Shown: one piece after another, positions 22,220 to 33,369 of the stretch
Numbering within the stretch: the first letter of the stretch is position 1
How the letters are laid out: every line of letters begins with the position of its first letter
Assembly (NCBI GenBank): GCA_016802295.1
Contig: JAESIW010000020.1
Span: forward strand, 296,363 to 360,362
Length of the DNA stretch: 64,000 bases
Direction: 5' to 3'
From: Brachionus rotundiformis
Lineage: Eukaryota > Rotifera > Eurotatoria > Ploima > Brachionidae
Program-made: the position numbers and the translations under genes
Notes under the pieces: model-generated
Seen by the model: only the letters and a program-made list of their open reading frames with translations
What the model was told of the DNA's origin: nothing
Database searches by the model: none

Positions 22220-24325
22220 ATGATAAAAGTTTTTAATCTATTAAGTATAATATTTATTGTAAAATATAGTTGCCAATTAGCCAGCTCGAAAGCCGACTAC
22301 ATAATTAAATATTTAAACCCGAGTTCATTAAACGAAACACTAGACTTTAATTACATCATATTTAACTCAAAAAGCGACTTTAACCAGACCATACCATTGT
22401 ACGAGGACACACAAATTGACAGTTTTATCTCCTATATCCTATTGAAATCAGCTGACGACTTGGTACTGAGCCTAAATGGTGCCCAATCGCACAAATTCTC
22501 GCTGGACAAGATAGACTTCGGGTCAAGCTCGTTCATTGACTCGACCATTTATCCGGTCATTAATCTCTATTCGCTCAAATTGGCCAAGCAAATTGACCGC
22601 GAACTTGACTCATTGGTAAAGCTGTCGCTGAGTACCAATGTATCGCGGCAAATTTCCTATTTGAGCATTGTAGTCATGGACATAAATGACAATGCGCCAA
22701 AGTTTTTAATTTCAGAGCAGACTTTTCATCTAGTTGAGAACAACAAGGAGAATACAAGCATTGGCAAGGTTAGGGCCGAGGACCCAGATAGCGGAGAAAA
22801 TGGAACTGTCACTTATTTTTATGAGAAGGACTCTTTTAAAGACGAACAAAACGCCTCTCTGTCCGATGAGCTGTTTGATTCCATGTTTTCCATTGACCCC
22901 AATTCGGGCGCCATCCGCGTCAAAAACAGCATGGACAGGGAGCAGAATCAAAAATTTGTGTTCAGAGTGGTTGCCAAGGACAATGGTAGACCGAGCTTGA
23001 TATCAGCCAAGCCGATTAGTGTAAACATGGTCATCGAGGATTTGAATGACAATGCTCCTCAATTTTACCAAAAGGAGTCAATTTTTTATATCAGTGAAAA
23101 CTCGGAGGCCAACAATTTCATCGGATGGTTTAAAGCCTTCGATCTGGACTCGGGCCTCAATTCACAATTGGACTATTTTATTGAAAAAGTTGGCGATTTC
23201 GAACCACCTGTGTACATAAATGAGCATGGTGTGCTAAAATCTCTTCACCAAATACAAATTGCCAATCATTCTGGCTTTTCCAATGGTATTTTCTCTGTGC
23301 AAAAACCTTTTTTTGATCTCAAAATTGTGGTAAAAGATAGAGGCATAGACAAAAAATTAAGTCAAGAAAAATTAATTAAAATAATTGTTTATAAGACTCT
23401 TATTTTGAGTGCCCAGAGCAAACAGTTATTGCTAGATAGTGATGAGTACAATTTGGACTTTAATAATGAGACTGGTATATTTGATTTTTTTCCAGTCGAT
23501 TCATTGGGACTTAACTGTGAACAAGATAATTTAATTGACTATTTTAAAATGTACAAGAATGGTACTTTAAAAGTGCTTAGAAATTTTGCCAATGAGACAA
23601 TTTGTTTCCTAAATGTGCGCAAGATTACAAAAGATAAGACCTATGTAAGTGAGGTGGTGCTGTTCAAGGGGGTGAATGAAACAGATTTGGAGAAATTTCG
23701 GTCTCAGAAGCTGAGTACCAAACGTTTGCTCGAGCCTGGTTATGGTGAAAAATCCAATTTTGTCCTTTTTTACTTCATGGCAATAGGCGCTCTAATGTTG
23801 GCACTGTTCGGCTTTGTTTTTGCTCTTGTCTATTCTTCCAAGCTAAAGTTGGTAAAAAAGTTCTTGAGCGAAAAAATAGAGCCTTTTGGCTCACTGGTCA
23901 AGTACAGACCAAAAGAAGAAGAGAGCTCGGTCAAGAATTCAAAACTGACCCAGTCGATTGACTCAAATAAGCAGCTGATTGATCTGAAGAAGGAAATTGA
24001 TTTATGTAACAGGAAATTGAATGATTTTAATTGGAACGGATGCGCTTCGTCCACCAATAGTTCCTTATTGATCAAAGATAGTCCAAGAGAGTCGTCAATG
24101 AGCGAGGAAATTCAGCCGAAAAAAGTTAGCTATGGCATTTACCAAGTGGCTAATCAGATAATTATTGATTATGATGATAATACAAGCTGTGAGGTGATTT
24201 GTTCCAAGAATGCTCTAAACTCGAGCCTAAAGCGGTTTGAGAACATCTATTACTCCGACAATGGTAATTCTGTTTCCCAAGTCGATGTCGATAAGTCGCA
24301 AAAATGTCTCAGCTCTTTTGTATGA
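22220..24325 (+). CDS. Short single-pass cadherin
   Basis: 701 aa from the ATG at 22220, single exon. The signal peptide is MIKVFNLLSIIFIVKYSCQL. Cadherin repeats are marked by calcium-binding linkers DINDNAPKF (about 155) and DLNDNAPQF (about 275). Internal motifs are DPDSGENG and DLDSGLNS, and DRE at about 241. There are two clear repeats, a degenerate one before them, and a partial one after. A membrane span lies at about 513-537 (FYFMAIGALMLALFGFVFAL), followed by a cytoplasmic tail of about 160 residues. I see no catenin-binding motif in the tail. This is closer to a small protocadherin-type adhesion receptor than to a classical cadherin. N-glycosylation sequons are frequent in the ectodomain. 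Lack of introns over 2.1 kb is unusual for animal cadherins but common for protocadherin ectodomains. Confidence 0.88.
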   Translation: MIKVFNLLSIIFIVKYSCQLASSKADYIIKYLNPSSLNETLDFNYIIFNSKSDFNQTIPLYEDTQIDSFISYILLKSADDLVLSLNGAQSHKFSLDKIDFGSSSFIDSTIYPVINLYSLKLAKQIDRELDSLVKLSLSTNVSRQISYLSIVVMDINDNAPKFLISEQTFHLVENNKENTSIGKVRAEDPDSGENGTVTYFYEKDSFKDEQNASLSDELFDSMFSIDPNSGAIRVKNSMDREQNQKFVFRVVAKDNGRPSLISAKPISVNMVIEDLNDNAPQFYQKESIFYISENSEANNFIGWFKAFDLDSGLNSQLDYFIEKVGDFEPPVYINEHGVLKSLHQIQIANHSGFSNGIFSVQKPFFDLKIVVKDRGIDKKLSQEKLIKIIVYKTLILSAQSKQLLLDSDEYNLDFNNETGIFDFFPVDSLGLNCEQDNLIDYFKMYKNGTLKVLRNFANETICFLNVRKITKDKTYVSEVVLFKGVNETDLEKFRSQKLSTKRLLEPGYGEKSNFVLFYFMAIGALMLALFGFVFALVYSSKLKLVKKFLSEKIEPFGSLVKYRPKEEESSVKNSKLTQSIDSNKQLIDLKKEIDLCNRKLNDFNWNGCASSTNSSLLIKDSPRESSMSEEIQPKKVSYGIYQVANQIIIDYDDNTSCEVICSKNALNSSLKRFENIYYSDNGNSVSQVDVDKSQKCLSSFV

Positions 24326-24571
24326 AAGTTAAATGCTCCGCTATTTATTTAAACTATTTTATTTTATTTAATTAAAAGTGTATATTAATAAATTGATAGA
24401 TAAATAAAAAATTTTTTATGTTTAAAATTTTATTAAGGTCTGTCTTGGCAACTATTGAAGCCCTTGCATAAACTAATGGTTGTTACTTTTAATTTTTTTT
24501 CAAGAGATACAATTAATTAAAAAAATTGTCTAATAATTTAATAAATTAATTATGTTTATGTAAGATTAAAG

Positions 24572-25080
24572 TTATGTTATGAGAAAAAATTTATGAAAAC
24601 TGTAAAATTCGCTGATTGCTTTGGCAATATTTTTGGCATGTAATCTAACTTGTCCATTGGAGCTTCTCAGGAAATAAGCCAACTCAATTTGAATCGAATT
24701 GACATTAGATGCATTTGTTGATTTTGCAGAAACTACAGTGTCCGGTAGCTCGTTCCATAACGAAGCTACTCTGTTCGTGAAGAAGTTTTCTCTAGGTTTT
24801 GACAAGCAAAGTTGCTTCCTGAGTCTTGGTTTTTTACGTAGATTCATCGATGAGTGATTGATTTTAGGAGTTTGGCTTGAATCTGCGAAGGCATGCAGAT
24901 GAACACTGCTCTGTTTACTGACAATTTTAAATAGTTGGATTGCATCACCTCTTTTCCTTCTACTTTCAAGCGTAGGGATACCAATTTTTGCTAATCTTGA
25001 GAAATAATTGAGATTTCTGAGACCAGGCACTAGTTTGGTAGCTCTACGTTGGACCCTTTCCAGCCTTTGTGTTTTTGAAA
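24572..25080 (-). mobile_element. LINE ORF2 C-terminal fragment (CR1/Jockey-like)
   Basis: On the minus strand TQRLERVQRRATKLVPGLRN leads into LAKIGIPTLESRRKRGDAIQ and then FFTNRVASLWNELPDTVVSA. This is the standard tail of CR1/Jockey-type polyproteins. About 165 codons are open, with no RT upstream, so it is a 5'-truncated copy. Confidence 0.8.
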
Positions 25081-25737
25081 CATGGTTAATATTTTAAAAG
25101 GCATACAGCTAAAGACAATGCTCACGAAGTATCTTAAATATTTAAAAGAAGAAGAATTTTATTATGCCTTATTCGATTAAAACTAAGTATTTACTATGAT
25201 CAGACAAATTAATAAATTTGGTAAAAATTCTCATTCTATTCAAAAGTAATTACATTTTGTTCACAAAAACCGCATTTTTTGAACTTAATATAATTTCATA
25301 GTTCTTTAGATATTTTTGATGATATATTTTGAACCGAGCATTGCAAAAATAAGACTTAGGGAACATTAGGAAGCTAAAAAAATTCTCTTTTCAAAGATTA
25401 AACTATATTGGTTAACATTTAAACCATGGACATTTTTATGGTTAACTTGAGTTCACGGTCACCATGGTTCCTTATAATCAAGTTGTCCAAAAGACGAGTT
25501 TTTGGCTATATTATATATTTGAGAAGTCATTCTTTATCTGTATAAAATTTCATCCGAAAAAAGTATTCTTTTCTTATTTGCTTTATTTAAAATTTCAGTC
25601 AAGCTTTAGTGATCACCCGTTATTATATTTTTTTGTGTTTCATGGTTTCCTTCTGTTTCATGAGCTTATTTAACTTGGTCAATTTGAGTCGACACTTTCT
25701 ATTAAGATTTTATAATAAACTATTTAAAGGAAGAAAC
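25081..25737. other. AT-rich DNA before an assembly gap
   Basis: No gene is supported. Only AT-rich sequence and short meaningless frames are seen. Confidence 0.3.
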
Positions 25738-25972
25738 NNNNNNNNNNNNNNNNNNNNNNNNNNNNNNNNNNNNNNNNNNNNNNNNNNNNNNNNNNNNNNN
25801 NNNNNNNNNNNNNNNNNNNNNNNNNNNNNNNNNNNNNNNNNNNNNNNNNNNNNNNNNNNNNNNNNNNNNNNNNNNNNNNNNNNNNNNNNNNNNNNNNNNN
25901 NNNNNNNNNNNNNNNNNNNNNNNNNNNNNNNNNNNNNNNNNNNNNNNNNNNNNNNNNNNNNNNNNNNNNNNN
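25738..25972. other. Assembly gap (235 N)
   Basis: Unresolved bases. The gap interrupts the LINE remnant to its right. Confidence 1.
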
Positions 25973-26420
25973 TTTAGGACTTTAGGATGAACCAGATCGG
26001 ATCCGATTGATTTATGAGTATCCAGTTCAGAGAGTAATTTGCTTATTTTGTGACAGCTGAAAACATCATATGGGTTCATGTCAAAAATAATTTGTGTTCT
26101 TGATGATAGTTGTGGTTTTTTACTTACAGTTACCGTGTTGAAAGAGTTGTAGAAGGCTTCGTTAAGACAGTTTGCAATATCTTCTTCATTAATCAGCTGT
26201 TTTCCTTTACGGTCCACAAGATATCTAATCTTGTTGTTGTAAATATTGGTAACTTCTTTTTGTTGTTTTTCAAATTCTTCCAAAACATCCATAAATCTTG
26301 ACCAATTTACATCGTTTATGGCTTTGCTAGCTATTAAACGATAATCTTTTTCCCATTTAGCGCGTGGTTTTCCAAATAAATTGGCATATTCCAAGGAATC
26401 TAAATTAAAGAGCACGGGAC
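25973..26420 (-). mobile_element. LINE ORF2 fragment, pre-RT region, cut by the gap
   Basis: The minus strand encodes WSRFMDVLEEFEKQQKEVTN, DRKGKQLINEEDIANCLNEA and LDTHKSIGSDLVHPKVL. These correspond to the region just before the RT core of CR1/Jockey-like LINEs, where KSxGPDxxHPxxL is typical. The rest is lost in the gap. Confidence 0.75.
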
Positions 26421-26672
26421 ATTATATCATAATTAATATATTTGTCCGGATCAAACGATATAAAAAATTTTTCTGTAAGTCAATGTCCTCGGCAGTAGTT
26501 TTATTTTTTTGCTTAGACGAACATTAAAGCCTAAACCAGATCTAACTGTTCTTTTATAAAGCAGAGAGAATAATTAAGAGTTATATTTTTAAAATATTGA
26601 TAAATTTGCACTCTTTAATAACTATGCTCTTTATTTGAGCTCTTGCTGCCGAGTCAGGGGTTGTGAAGTTGG
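26421..26672. other. AT-rich spacer
   Basis: No feature is recognised. Confidence 0.3.
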
Positions 26673-26968
26673 TTTCAATTCGGAAAAATTTGAATAACTT
26701 TTTTACTAAAAGAGATAATTTAGTTCTATAAAATGCTCAATTATAAGCAAATTTGCTTAAATCAGTAAAATAAGTCTGCAAAATACTCTGCAACATTATG
26801 CATTTTGCACGCCGTTAAAAAGTATTCAAATCAATTGTGCACTTACTTTGCAGAGTTTTTGCAGACATATATTTTCAGATTAAGCAAAGTTGCTTAAACA
26901 TTTAGCATTTTACAGAACTAAATTATTCCTTATAGAAAAAAAGTTATTCAAATTTTTCTGAATTGAAA
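26673..26968. repeat. Foldback/MITE element, about 296 bp
   Basis: The outer arms are TTTCAATTCGGAAAAATTTG at 26673 onward and its near reverse complement CAAATTTTTCTGAATTGAAA ending at 26968. The pairing continues inward over roughly 115 bp per arm, including AGTTCTxTAAAATG and AAGCAAxTTTGCTTAA. There is no ORF. Some mismatches in the stem show it is not brand new. Confidence 0.65.
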
Positions 26969-27109
26969 CGATCGAATTGAAAAGAACTTAACAGTCCCGC
27001 CGAGTCATATTTTAACGTATCCTCCTTAATAAATTGAGTGCCTGGCCAAATATGATAAGGACCAAAGGATTGAGCTAATATTTCACATGTGGTACATTTA
27101 TAAGTTGAT

Positions 27110-27350
27110 GCTCGACCAAAGAAGAGAAGAGTTAGAGTAGACTTGATTGAAATGTAAAAATTAGTAAATGGAAAATGTAAACCTGATCAAAGGTCTGGTA
27201 AATAGATCAGTAATCAAAAGTCTAGCTGCGGCAATAAAAGGGAAACGTATCAGAATCTAAAGAGGATTTTCCATTAATTAATTGCGGTGATGGGCTCAGA
27301 CACTGGCTATGTATTAGATTAGCACAGGTAAAATTAGCAAGGTTAATTGA
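27110..27350 (+). mobile_element. LINE C-terminal scrap
   Basis: The plus strand reads VDLIEM, a stop, then KLVNGK, in the position of the LIEMYKLVNG motif of CR1/Jockey-like LINEs. The same motif occurs on the minus strand near 46310-46360. It is frame-broken. Confidence 0.5.
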
Positions 27351-27589
27351 ACACGATTAATTTATCAAATTTAAAATAGTAAAAAAAAAGTTAGCAAAAA
27401 AATAGCAAAATTAAGAAAAAAGAATAAAATATAGTGTAGAAAAAAATCACACAACTTAAAAAGCGCGTTTTTGAAAAACTAATTAATAATGGCTGTAAAT
27501 GAATTGGTTAATGACTTTAATAATATAAAAATTCAAATCAGAACCGTAACAATGTCTTAACAAGACTGTCCTCAAATATTCATTAATGT

Positions 27590-28990
27590 TTTTTTTTCCG
27601 TGTTTATTCTTCTGATGCTGGTGTAGTAAAGTGGAGATGTATCGAAGAATGTAAAGCTAAGTGTATAACAGTTGGTGAAGTTATAGGTAAAGAGTACACA
27701 GTAAAATTTACACATGAAATACATAATCATGGTCCTAACCATAAACGCTTTAAATTGATGGAGAAACGACGTAAAATAAAAGAAAGTACTAGAGCAATTG
27801 CCAAAATTACGCCAAACATTCCACCTAGACAAATTATCACAAAATTCAATGAGGAAGTTCGTTCAAAAGAAACTGTTGCTTTTATGGCTACGTATGATGC
27901 TGATCGAACCGTTATAAGAAACAAGTTCAACCTGAATATGCACCAGAACCAAAAAATTATCAGATATTGTCATACCTGATTTTCTAAAATTGACGTTAAG
28001 TGATCAAGATTTTTTACTTTATGATTCCGGTGAAATCGACGATGAAAGATTTTTATTTTTTCAACAAGAGACAATTTAAAGTTAATAGAAAATTCTCACA
28101 TTTTTGCCGATGGTACTTTTAGTATTGCGCCTCACTTATTTCACCAAGTATATACCATACATGGTTTGGTTCATGGACGTTGTGTGCCTTTGATTTTTTG
28201 TTTATTACCAAAAAAAACTGAACAAATGTATGTCAAAGTTTTAAATGTTATTTCTCCTTATTTATCTGCTACACCACTATCAATTACGTCAGATTTTGAA
28301 CGTGCGTTTATAAATGCTTGTGAGTCGACTTTTGAATCTAGTATAATTTATGGGTGTTTTTTCCATTTCAAACAAGCGGTTTGGCGTAAAATTCAAGAGT
28401 TTGGCTTGAGTGTACCATATGAAAAATTTAAAGAATATAGAAAAATATTAAAAGTTCCACAAGTCTTAGCTTTTGTATCACCAAATGATGTAAACGTTTT
28501 GTTTAATAAAATAAAAGCGAGTTTGGATAAAAATTTAGAATATTATTGGAATGTTGTTAAGTTGTTTGAGTATTTAGAAGAAACATGGATAGGTCGTGAT
28601 GCCGTAAAGAAAACTGGTCGTGGTAGATGGACTAAAACAGAAATTGTTCATGTAAAACCAATGTTTGAAATAGAATTATGCAATATTAATAGTCGTATCA
28701 ATGATTGTTTGCCAAGAATAAATAATTTCGTAGAGGCTTGGCATAATGCATTCAGCGGTATGTTATGTAAACATCCTTTAGTCTATCCATTGGTCGATAA
28801 GTTCAGGTATGAGCAAAAAAAAAGTGAAGACTTAGTAGTATAATTATCAACTGGTGTTAAATATAAAAGAAAACCAAACTATATAGTATTGGACGAAAGA
28901 ATAAAAGAAGTTGTAAACCGATATTCATTGGGTACTTTTGATAAATTTTACGAAAATTTATCTTTAATTTTAGATTATTAATTTTGGTTC
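27590..28990 (+). mobile_element. FLYWCH-zinc-finger MULE transposase relic
   Basis: Near 27628-27745 a FLYWCH-type finger is encoded (KWRCIEECKAKC ... HNHGPNH). After two frameshifts (near 27965 and 28075) the MULE transposase core follows. FADGTF holds the first catalytic Asp. Next come HGLVHGRCVPLIFCLLPKK, SITSDFERAFINA with the second Asp, GCFFHFKQAVWRKIQ, and INNFVEAWHNAFSGML with the Glu region. The C-terminal tail (PNYIVLDERIKEVVNRY) follows a stop at 28843. The order is intact, but frameshifts and a stop make it non-functional as it stands. No clear terminal repeats were found. Confidence 0.85.
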
Positions 28991-29520
28991 AAAAAAAATG
29001 CTTGATTTTTTTTTGCTTAATTAATCTAATTTGATTTAATTGTTGCTAATTTAAACCTCTCCCTCAGACACTCTACATGCTAAATGTCGCAGTAAGAACT
29101 ACTACTTATATTTTCTAAATCGCTCTACAATATCTACTTTTAAACCTTCTACAATCAATATAATCCAAATGTCAATATTATTATTATATCAGTTTAGCTT
29201 CATATTTTTATTATCGATTTATTTTTTGATTTTGATCAATAAAATTTTAAATTCAAATAACATTTTTAATTTAATAGTGATAATTTATTAATTAATAATT
29301 AGATATTACTATAAACAAATAGTTTTTTTTATGAGCTATTCTAAAAATTATCTATGCTCGGTCTATGAATCTTAGAGGCTATATTTTTAAATAATGAAGC
29401 CGAAAATTATCATAAAAAAATAAATATATTGGAAAAAACAACCTGAAAAATTATGTTAAATATTTTATTTATACTAAGTCTTCATTTTATTTTACTAATA
29501 TAGGCATAAGTAAATTTTTA
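28991..29520. other. AT-rich 5' flank of the hnRNP gene
   Basis: No gene is seen. ACTAATATAG just before GCATAAG near 29503 resembles a splice acceptor in the leader, either a 5'-UTR intron or a trans-splice site. Confidence 0.35.
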
Positions 29521-29537
29521 CTCAAAAAACCAAAAAA

Positions 29538-30616
29538 ATGGATTTTCAAACAGAACAAAATTTTAATTTTCAACAACAAATGGAACTTCCGCCACCTGAA
29601 TACACCCAACCATCACAAGATAGCGACAGTCAATCGCTGGAACCAGAACAGTTTAGGAAAGTTTTCATTGGCGGCCTTAGCTACAAGACCGACGATGAAA
29701 AATTCAAAGCATATTTTTCCAAATATGGCGAGCTAGTAGACTATGTGGTCATGAAGGATAAAGAATCTGGCAAAAGCCGAGGCTTTGGATTTGTAACTTA
29801 TACTAATTCAGCTGAAGTGGATGAGCTAATGCACAACAGGCCGCACATAATTGACGGGCGCCAAATTGAGCCCAAGCGAGCCACTCCTCGGGAGGACTCG
29901 GGCAGACAGGAAGTTCAGGCTACTGTAAAAAAACTCTTCATTGGTGGGGTAAAAGATGCCATTGGCGAAGAGGATCTGAGAAGCTATTTTGGTTGCTATG
30001 GCAACATTACTGACTGTGTTATCATGAAAGACAAGGAAAAAAACACTTCCCGAGGCTTTGGCTTCATTACTTTTGATGATTATGACCCAGTGGATAAGAT
30101 AATAATTGAAAAACATCACTCAATAAATGGTATTAATTTACAGTGCCAAAAAGCGTTGCCAAAAGACTCGCAAAATAGTCGCGGTAGTTCTAACCGCGGG
30201 TCCCATGCCGGATTTAATAATTCTGGCGGTAATTATTTGGAAAAGAAAAAAAAAATTGCTTAAAAATTTGCTTTATTCGGTTAGGGTTTCGGAACAGGCA
30301 AGGTTTTAATATGCCAGGTAATCAGGCTCAATTTGATGACATGAATAATTTTGGCAATTTTAATCAAATGCCAATGAATCAGAGGCGAGGCGCAGGACCA
30401 ATGCGCAGTAGGGGTTTCGGAAATAGATCTCAAGGACCATATGGTAAGTCAGCTGGTTATGAATATATATTTTTTTTAAGGGAATTATAAGTAAAGGGAA
30501 GATAGTTTAATTTGATTCTAAATTAAGGCGGTCAAAACGGTAATCGAAGAGGAGGACGTGCTCTAGGGCAAAAAGGAGGTATAGGAATCCAAAATGGACA
30601 AAATCAACAGTTTTAA
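29538..30616 (+). CDS. hnRNP A/B-type RNA-binding protein
   Basis: Three exons: 29538-30228, 30285-30443 and 30528-30616; introns of 56 and 84 bp with GTAATT...TTAG and GTAAGT...TAAG borders. The frame closes at 312 aa. RRM1 has RNP2 VFIGGL and RNP1 RGFGFVTY. RRM2 has RNP2 LFIGGV and RNP1 RGFGFITF. The spacing equals that of hnRNP A1/A2B1 and fly Hrb proteins. The tail encoded by exons 2 and 3 is Gly/Asn/Gln/Arg-rich with RGG-like pieces (RRGAGPMRSRGFGNR), a prion-like low-complexity domain. The role is nuclear pre-mRNA packaging, splicing choice and mRNA transport. If the first intron is retained the protein ends early in a Lys-rich stub. The exact A/B orthologue cannot be fixed. Confidence 0.92.
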
Positions 30617-30949
30617 GATTGTGATTTTTAATCAAAAATTTGATTTAGTTTTAATTTTTTAACAAAAAGATTTTTTTAATGTTTAATTTTTTAATTTTAA
30701 ATGTGAAATTTTATCACTTTAAGTAATTAAATAAATGTTTAAAAACAAGCTGAATCTTTGGTCTATCTTCTGTCATCTGTTTAAGTTGTTTAGATTCATC
30801 TAATGAAAAGAGAATGGATTACAACAAGGCAATATTTAAGTCAAGTTAAATTAAGTTCAATCAATAAGTAAAGATATTTGATTAAGATTTTTTAAATAAT
30901 GATATTTTATTTTAAATATAAATTATTTAGTTAATTTTAAATCTAAAGG

Positions 30950-31160
30950 TTGATTGAAATTGTTCACTTGGAAGCGGTGGCCCCGAGTCAAAGACCAATT
31001 CTGGTACAGCCAATGGATATTCCCATATTCACGAAAAAGGATCTTTCATGTAAGTTTTTGTTAAGAAACCAACTAGATATTTTTCCAGCAATCTCTAACA
31101 ATACATCTCACTTAAAGAAATATTAAACAAAGATCCTTCTGTCCCTGTCATGGTATTGTG
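30950..31160 (+). pseudogene. Coding-like exon pair of unknown identity
   Basis: Plus strand 30958-31050 reads EIVHLEAVAPSQRPILVQPM, then DIPIFTKKDLS, and ends at a good donor (TTCAT/GTAAGT). A 39-bp intron-like stretch ending TTTTTCCAG follows. A second open piece (LKEILNKDPSVPVMVL, stop) is in a frame that the join does not reach cleanly. GC content is clearly above the surroundings. It may be the remains of a gene or an unrecognised 3' end. Confidence 0.3.
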
Positions 31161-31649
31161 AATTTAAAAAACAAATATTTCCACAACCAACAATTACAAC
31201 TCAGATTTTAATCATATAATTATAATTTTGTAGTTTAATTTTTTATTAAAATAAAATGAAATATAAAAAACATACAAGATGTATCTAATTTACTTACTTA
31301 ACCTTATCCGGAGGTTTACATGAATTTTTTTACAAGTAAATATTTTTTTAAATAAAAATCTAGAAAAAAAATTTTACACTTTTAATCGTTTCTGATGTTG
31401 CCAAAACTAAAAAAACGCTAAAAGTGTCCACTTAATTTATTTTTTGAAACTATCATTAACCTGATGAAATCCCATCGTAGACAAAATATATCTAATTTCA
31501 AATCAATTAAAATCAATTATTATGAGGAAAGGAGTTGGTTTAAATTATAAACTTATCAATCATTTCAATATAAATATTACTCAACCTTGTTTCTAAGTCA
31601 CAAAATTTTAAGCAAAAGACATAACTTTTTGTTTTTTAGTCGAGTGAAT
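31161..31649. other. AT-rich intergenic DNA
   Basis: No feature is recognised. Confidence 0.3.
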
Positions 31650-31830
31650 TACCTATACTTTGGATGAAATCGAATTTTTTTGGATTTTGGATCCATTCCG
31701 GCCTTAATTTGCCGGATTATTAAAGCTTTTATAATGATTTACATAAAAAAGGGAAAGGGAAAATGAAAAGTTATTCAGCAATCGAATATGCCGAATAACC
31801 GAACGCCGGATAAACGAGGGTTGCCTGTAC
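31650..31830. mobile_element. Pogo/Tigger-like DNA transposon end
   Basis: On the minus strand from 31829 the sequence GTACAGGCAACCCTCGTTTA leads into TCCGGCGTTCGGTTATTCGG. This is the characteristic terminal repeat style of pogo/Tigger elements. A weaker GCCGGATTATT motif lies near 31713. There is no transposase, so it is probably a MITE or solo end. Confidence 0.5.
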
Positions 31831-32189
31831 TTATTTAAATAGCTATCGGTAGAACGTAGATTCTATTTAAAAGGAGTGGAAAACAAAGTTTCGTGCAGTT
31901 TATTGTTTTAGATTATATATTAACCAAATCAGTTCTAAACGATGGTAAGAAAAATATTTTTTTAAATAAAAATAATAAAATAAACAAATTGTCTTTTATT
32001 CTGTTCACAGAGAACATAAAATCTGGCGATGAGGAAGTCAAAATGAGTGGCTTAAATAGTTTCTATTTCTATGAAATCCTAAATGCAACTAATGAATGAA
32101 GGTTCTTGTACCTTAAGTGAGTGTATTTTGTAGATGATGAGCGGAAGAAGGCTGCTGAATGAAAAAATTTCGATGATTTCATTTTTATT

Positions 32190-32720
32190 CATTAAAAAAA
32201 AGGAAATATTTATTTATTTTATTATTTATTTATTTGTATATCTGTATCGAGCTAAGGCTCCTTCAGATTAAAAAAAAATCAAAATAAAAAAATAGTTAAA
32301 ATAAGATAAAATATATATAAAAAAAAGAAAATAAAATAAAATAAGTTAAAATAGAAGAAAATTAAAACTAGATATTTTGAAATAGAGAATAACAGGATAC
32401 ATATTTTTAAATGTCTGAATTTTCAGGGTAAAAAGAAGAAATAGTAAGGTAGCAATTATACAATGGAGTTGGGTATTCAATATATCTTGCTTCGAAACCT
32501 TCTTTGTATTCCTCCACAAGTCTGACAACCAATGGAATAGAATGACTCAGTCCTGCCCTAACATATCTCTCACTCAACTCAAACAGTCGATTCGAGACTG
32601 TTAATAAATTAAGTTTATTAAAGGCCTCGTGATGCATTATGTTGGAGGGAGTATCATATTTTAGTTTCAAGATGGATCTAACTGCTGAATTTTGAATCAC
32701 TTGTATTTTTTTAATGTTTT
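32190..32720 (-). mobile_element. LINE ORF2 C-terminal fragment with microsatellite tail
   Basis: Minus strand 32710-32407 encodes IQNSAVRSILKLKYDTPSN, LNLLTVSNRLFELSERYVRA and RLVEEYKEGFEARY. This is the C-terminal domain of a non-LTR polyprotein. The 3' end runs into a TTTA/TAAATA microsatellite at about 32205-32238, as expected for LINE tails. Only about 97 codons remain. Confidence 0.7.
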
Positions 32721-32742
32721 TTTATAATTAAATAAAAATATT

Positions 32743-33017
32743 TGTTATCTTAAATAATCACTCATTCATCAACTTATTAACTGATGCACAAAGATAAGTG
32801 AAAATTATACTTGTCATGTATCTCAGAAGTTAGACGCTTCGAAATGCTGACAAATACATTTACCACTCAGCTCACATCCTGACTTAATTATAAGCTCGTG
32901 TTAATAACACGACCATTTAGGTATAAATAAGAATTCGATTCTTAGAACTTCCGAACGTTCATTTATTTAAATAAAGCTTTTAAAGATTAAACATTGTTTT
33001 ATTATAAACCGGTTACA
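32743..33017 (+). mobile_element. Solo LTR, 275 bp, with 4-bp target-site duplication
   Basis: It starts TGTTATCTTAAATAATCAC and ends CCGGTTACA. TATT flanks both sides (32739-32742 and 33018-33021). A TATAAATA box lies at 32922-32929 and AATAAA at 32970-32975, as expected for U3/R of an LTR. Its first about 145 bp match the sequence upstream of the gag-like remnant (minus strand 48432-48290), so both belong to one LTR-retrotransposon family. No internal region is present, which suggests LTR-LTR recombination. Confidence 0.8.
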
Positions 33018-33369
33018 TATTTTTTGAAAAAAGTATTTTGATTTTTTGCTTAAGTTTGGTTCAAAAAGGAGAGGAAAACAAATTGATGAAGTTAATTTAA
33101 AAATGTACTGAAGTAGTTTAAAAAATGTCTATCAGAATAGATAAAAATGAACAATATCAAAAAGATATGTTTTGTCTTGATCTAAGTTAACAAGACTAAA
33201 AAAAATTTTGATAATGAGGAAATTTTTGCTCTATTTATTTGTCAATTTTATTTGATTAACAAAAAATCTTAAACCAAAAATCATGTCAAAATAATTTAGA
33301 ATTTAAAAGTTTAATTTTTTTGATATAAATTATTTGATATTTCAAAGTAAAATGGATTCCTAGAATTCA

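Noticed and set aside
25609..26415. Open frames extending through the N gap
   Set aside because: They are open only because the N bases cannot produce stop codons.
32205..32238. TTTA microsatellite as a separate locus
   Set aside because: It sits exactly at the 3' end of the minus-strand LINE fragment and is best read as its tail.
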